In this document: positions 61,533 to 64,000 of the stretch, one piece after another | Position numbering within the stretch: position 1 is the first letter of the stretch | Layout of the letters: each line of letters begins with the position of its first letter | Assembly (NCBI RefSeq): GCF_030406405.1 | Contig: NZ_JAUEPL010000005.1 | Location: 181,765-245,764 of the forward strand | Length of the DNA: 64,000 nt | Direction: 5' to 3' | Source of the DNA: Streptomyces ficellus | GTDB lineage: Bacteria; Actinomycetota; Actinomycetes; Streptomycetales; Streptomycetaceae | The notes under the pieces: model-generated | The model's input: only the letters and a program-made list of their open reading frames with translations | Database searches by the model: none | What the model was told of the DNA's origin: nothing | Made by a program: the position numbers and the translations under genes

Positions 61533-62315
61533 ATGACCGAGACCCCTGTGTGCCGCCGCCTCGTCGGCCGTACCGCCGTCATCACCGGCGCCGGCAGCGG
61601 CATCGGCCTCGCCGCCGCGCGCCGCCTCGCCTCCGAGGGCGCCAACGTGGTCTGCGGCGACATCGACGAGAGCGCCGGCAAGGCCGCGGCCGACGAGGTC
61701 GGCGGGACGTTCGTACGCGTCGACGTCACCGACGCCGACGAGGTCGAGGCGCTCTTCAAGACCGCGTACGACATCTACGGCAGCGTCGACATCGCCTTCA
61801 ACAACGCCGGGATCTCGCCGCCCGACGACGACTCCATCCTCACCACCGGCCTGGAGGCGTGGAAGCGGGTCCAGGACGTCAACCTCACCTCCGTCTACCT
61901 GTGCTGCAAGGCCGCCATCCCCTACATGCGGCGCCAGGGCAAGGGCTCCATCATCAACACGGCGTCGTTCGTGGCCATCATGGGCGCCGCGACGAGCCAG
62001 ATCTCGTACACGGCGTCCAAGGGCGGCGTGCTGGCCATGTCACGAGAGCTGGGCGTGCAGTTCGCCCGCGAGGGCATCCGCGTCAACGCCCTGTGCCCGG
62101 GGCCGGTGAACACCCCGCTCCTCCAGGAGCTGTTCGCCAAGGACCCGGAGCGGGCCGCGCGCCGCCTGGTCCACATCCCGGTCGGCCGCTTCGCCGAGGC
62201 GGAGGAGATCGCCGCGGCGGTGGCGTTCCTCGCGAGCGACGACTCGTCGTTCATCAACGCCACCGACTTCCTGGTCGACGGCGGCATCTCCGGCGCGTAT
62301 GTCACTCCCCTGTAG
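61533..62315 (+). CDS. SDR oxidoreductase of the ethanolamine module
   Basis: This 260-residue short-chain dehydrogenase has TGAGSGIG cofactor motif at 19-26, the NNAG motif, Ser in INTASFVAIMGAA and YTASKGG with catalytic Tyr/Lys. It begins 4 bases after the aldehyde dehydrogenase stop. It is a candidate for oxidising the alcohol of gamma-glutamylethanolamide to the aldehyde; its family covers many alcohols, so this is context-based. Confidence 0.88.
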   Translation: MTETPVCRRLVGRTAVITGAGSGIGLAAARRLASEGANVVCGDIDESAGKAAADEVGGTFVRVDVTDADEVEALFKTAYDIYGSVDIAFNNAGISPPDDDSILTTGLEAWKRVQDVNLTSVYLCCKAAIPYMRRQGKGSIINTASFVAIMGAATSQISYTASKGGVLAMSRELGVQFAREGIRVNALCPGPVNTPLLQELFAKDPERAARRLVHIPVGRFAEAEEIAAAVAFLASDDSSFINATDFLVDGGISGAYVTPL

Positions 62316-62324
62316 TCACGCGAA

Positions 62325-62354
62325 CAGCCGGGCGTCCCACGGCGCCCGGCTGTC
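62325..62354. terminator. Terminator after the glnA4 operon
   Basis: ACAGCCGGGCG (62325-62335) pairs with CGCCCGGCTGT (62344-62354), 8-base loop, 9 bases past the stop. Confidence 0.82.
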
Positions 62355-62457
62355 CCGGCCAGGGCATCCGCCCCCTCGGCAGCGCGACGGGCGGCGGCGT
62401 GGGCAGCAGCATTGGTCCATGAGGGCCACCGCGTGGGGGGGGGCTTGTCCGTCACGC

Positions 62458-63660
62458 CTACAGGAAGGTGCGGCCCTCGCCCCGGTACGTCGGTACGGTC
62501 GCCGTGACCCGGTCCCCCTCGACCAGGTGCAGCGTGTCGAACCGCTCGCACAGCTCGCCCGCCTTCGCGTGCCGGAACCACACCTTGTCGCCGATCAGCA
62601 GATCGTCGGCGGGGGAGCCCAGCAGCGGCGTCTGCACCTCGCCCGCGCCCTCCTGCGGGTCGTAGCGCAGCCCTTCCGGCAGGTACGGCACGGGCAGCCG
62701 GTCCCGGCCCGGCGCGCCCGACGCCGGGTAGCCGCCGCCGAGCACGGTGATCACGCCCACACCGGGGCGGCGGACGACGGGCTGCGCGAAGAGCGCCGCC
62801 GGACGGCCCGTGAACGACGTGTAGTCGTCGAACAGGCGCGGTACGTAGAGCCCCGACCCCGCCGCGATCTCCGTGACCGCGCTCTCGGCCGCCGTGTGCT
62901 GCACGCTCCCGGTCCCGCCGCCGTTGACGAACTCCAGGTCGGGCGCCACGGCCCGGACCGCCGCCGCCACGGCCGCCCTGCGGGCCGCCAGCTCCCTGCG
63001 GGCCGCCGCCTGCATCAGCCGAACGGCCCGTGAACGCACCGGCCGGCCCGCGATCGCGTCACCCACCCCGGCGACATGTCCCTCGTACGCCATGAGCCCG
63101 ACGAGCCGGAACCCCGGCCGGCGCGCCACCGCCCGTGCGACCTCGGCCACTTGGCTCGCGGTACGCAGCGGGGAACGCCGCGCCCCGATCCGTATCCGGC
63201 CGCCCAGCAGGTGCAGCGAGGTGTCCAGCTCCAGGCAGACCCGGATCTCCTCGGCGCCGCCGTCCCGCGCCCGGTCGATCAGGTCCAGCTGCGCCGGGTC
63301 GTCGACCATCACGGTCACCGCGCCCGCGAGCTTGGCGTCCCGGGCGAGCTCCGAGAAACCGGCGCGGTCGGCGGACGGGTAGGCCAGCAGGACGTCCTCG
63401 AACCCGGCCCGCGCCAGCCACAGCGACTCGCCCAGCGTGAACGACATGATCCCGGCGAACCCCTCCCGCGCCAGGACCCGCTCCAACAAGGCCCGGCAGC
63501 GCACGGACTTGCTGGCGACCCGTATCGGCTTCCCGCCGGCCCGGCGGACCAGATCGTCGGCGTTCGCGTCGAACGCCTCCAGATCGACGACGGCGACGGG
63601 CGCGTCGAGATGGGCGGTGGCCCGGTCGTAGCGGGCACGGTCGGCGGCACGCGGAGTCAT
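62458..63660 (-). CDS. PLP-dependent alanine-racemase-like amino acid deaminase/aldolase
   Basis: This 400-residue protein has the alanine-racemase N-terminal barrel fold used by D-threonine aldolase and D-serine dehydratase: VAVVDLEAFDANADDLVRRAGGKPIRVASKSVRCRALLE places the PLP Lys in RVASKSVR near residue 50, and GGGTGSV binds the phosphate; the C-terminal domain ends in TLHLVEGDRVTATVPTYRGEG. ATG 63660 starts it. It converges on the glnA4 operon. Its reaction is not certain and it may have no link to ethanolamine. Confidence 0.82.
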   Translation of the reverse strand: MTPRAADRARYDRATAHLDAPVAVVDLEAFDANADDLVRRAGGKPIRVASKSVRCRALLERVLAREGFAGIMSFTLGESLWLARAGFEDVLLAYPSADRAGFSELARDAKLAGAVTVMVDDPAQLDLIDRARDGGAEEIRVCLELDTSLHLLGGRIRIGARRSPLRTASQVAEVARAVARRPGFRLVGLMAYEGHVAGVGDAIAGRPVRSRAVRLMQAAARRELAARRAAVAAAVRAVAPDLEFVNGGGTGSVQHTAAESAVTEIAAGSGLYVPRLFDDYTSFTGRPAALFAQPVVRRPGVGVITVLGGGYPASGAPGRDRLPVPYLPEGLRYDPQEGAGEVQTPLLGSPADDLLIGDKVWFRHAKAGELCERFDTLHLVEGDRVTATVPTYRGEGRTFL

Positions 63661-63743
63661 GGCCAGAGCCTGCCAGACCTGCCTACCTGGGGGTAGGGGG
63701 ACGTTCCGGTCAGATCCGCCCCGACCTGCTGCCTCCTTGCCGG

Positions 63744-63776
63744 TGGGTCGGGCGCAGCCCGTAGAGTTACCCGCAC
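63744..63776 (+). promoter_or_regulatory. Possible promoter of the last gene
   Basis: TTGCCG and TAGAGT are about 19 bp apart upstream of ATG 63833, leaving a leader of some 60 bases. The long spacer makes this weak. Confidence 0.35.
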
Positions 63777-63832
63777 GCGCTGACGAACGGGCCTGCCCCG
63801 CAAGGCGATCCGGACGACACCGAGGGGGGCGG

Positions 63833-64000
63833 ATGAGCACCGAAGCACGACGCCCGCCCGCCCGCGTCCCGGACGCCCCGCGCCCCGCCGACCGCACGCC
63901 CCGGCCACCCTCCACCACCCCGGACGGAACCCCGCTCGGCGGCCGCCGGCCCGGGCAGGGCGCGCCCCCCGGTGCACCGACGAGCCCGGCCCCCGGCCCG
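63833..64000 (+). CDS. Partial Pro/Arg-rich protein, N-terminus
   Basis: ATG 63833 follows GAGGGGGG and opens a frame that runs off the window after 56 codons. The sequence seen (MSTEARRPPARVPDAP, then Arg/Pro/Gly-rich) is low complexity, such as a disordered N-terminal tail of a regulator, kinase or membrane protein. No family can be assigned. Confidence 0.55.
   Translation, partial: MSTEARRPPARVPDAPRPADRTPRPPSTTPDGTPLGGRRPGQGAPPGAPTSPAPGP

Noticed and set aside
62435..62443. Run of nine G bases as a possible phase-variable tract
   Set aside because: It lies between a terminator and the end of a convergent gene, with no promoter or reading frame to switch.
1..64000. CRISPR array, tRNA/rRNA genes, prophage or complete IS element
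   Set aside because: No regularly spaced identical repeats with unique spacers, no tRNA-like fold with a CCA-end context, and no transposase, integrase or phage structural genes were seen.

Overview
The window is chromosomal DNA of a Streptomyces or very close relative. G+C is about 70% with strong third-position bias, and many genes start with GTG or TTG. Actinobacterial marker systems are present: mycothiol synthesis (mshC), the Pup-proteasome locus (arc, dop, pup, prcB, prcA, pafA, pafB, pafC), gylR-controlled glycerol genes, parJ-like PAC2, and the gamma-glutamylethanolamide synthetase glnA4. Gene order resembles what I remember of the S. coelicolor SCO1610-SCO1670 region, but no alignment could be run. 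I see no tRNA, rRNA, CRISPR array, prophage or complete insertion sequence.

Layout. 1-9.7 kb: end of a low-complexity protein, an aldo/keto reductase, a divergent F420-type oxidoreductase, a ferritin-like protein, corA, then a same-strand run of histidine phosphatase, DUF3090, SCO1664-family kinase-like protein and mshC, facing a PAC2/parJ gene. 9.7-12.8 kb: an L-fuconate module (dehydratase, SDR, FCD/GntR regulator) with matching operators. 12.8-18 kb: glycerol genes gylR, glpF, glpK, glpD. 18-22.5 kb: cobalamin-dependent metH and a HAD phosphatase. 22.9-26.2 kb: two paralogous peptide-type binding lipoproteins without a transporter. 26.3-31.3 kb: response regulator, RecB-like nuclease, site-2 protease, trmI, a small secreted protein and a ferredoxin.

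31.5-50 kb: arc-dop-pup-prcB-prcA, then a LacI regulator and MFS transporter, then pafA, two FKBP isomerases, pafB, pafC, two small proteins, tatA, tatC and a large Ski2-like helicase. 50-55.6 kb: iron-box-controlled siderophore-interacting flavoprotein, 5'-3' exonuclease, XRE-cupin regulator, cytoplasmic metal-receptor-like protein, TDT-family exporter and LysR regulator. 55.6-62.3 kb: a module fitting ethanolamine use through gamma-glutamyl intermediates (hydrolase, ethanolamine permease, FCD regulator, glnA4, aldehyde dehydrogenase, SDR). 62.4-64 kb: a PLP alanine-racemase-like enzyme and the start of a Pro-rich protein.

Most of the window is conserved Streptomyces chromosome. The least explained items are the phosphatase/DUF3090/kinase-like trio beside mshC, the full gene set for gamma-glutamylethanolamide breakdown with a GlnR-like site, tandem duplications that start in or at the stop codons of several genes, a hairpin between pup and prcB, and a group of genes whose -10 boxes lie only 6-7 bases before the start codon (leaderless mRNAs).
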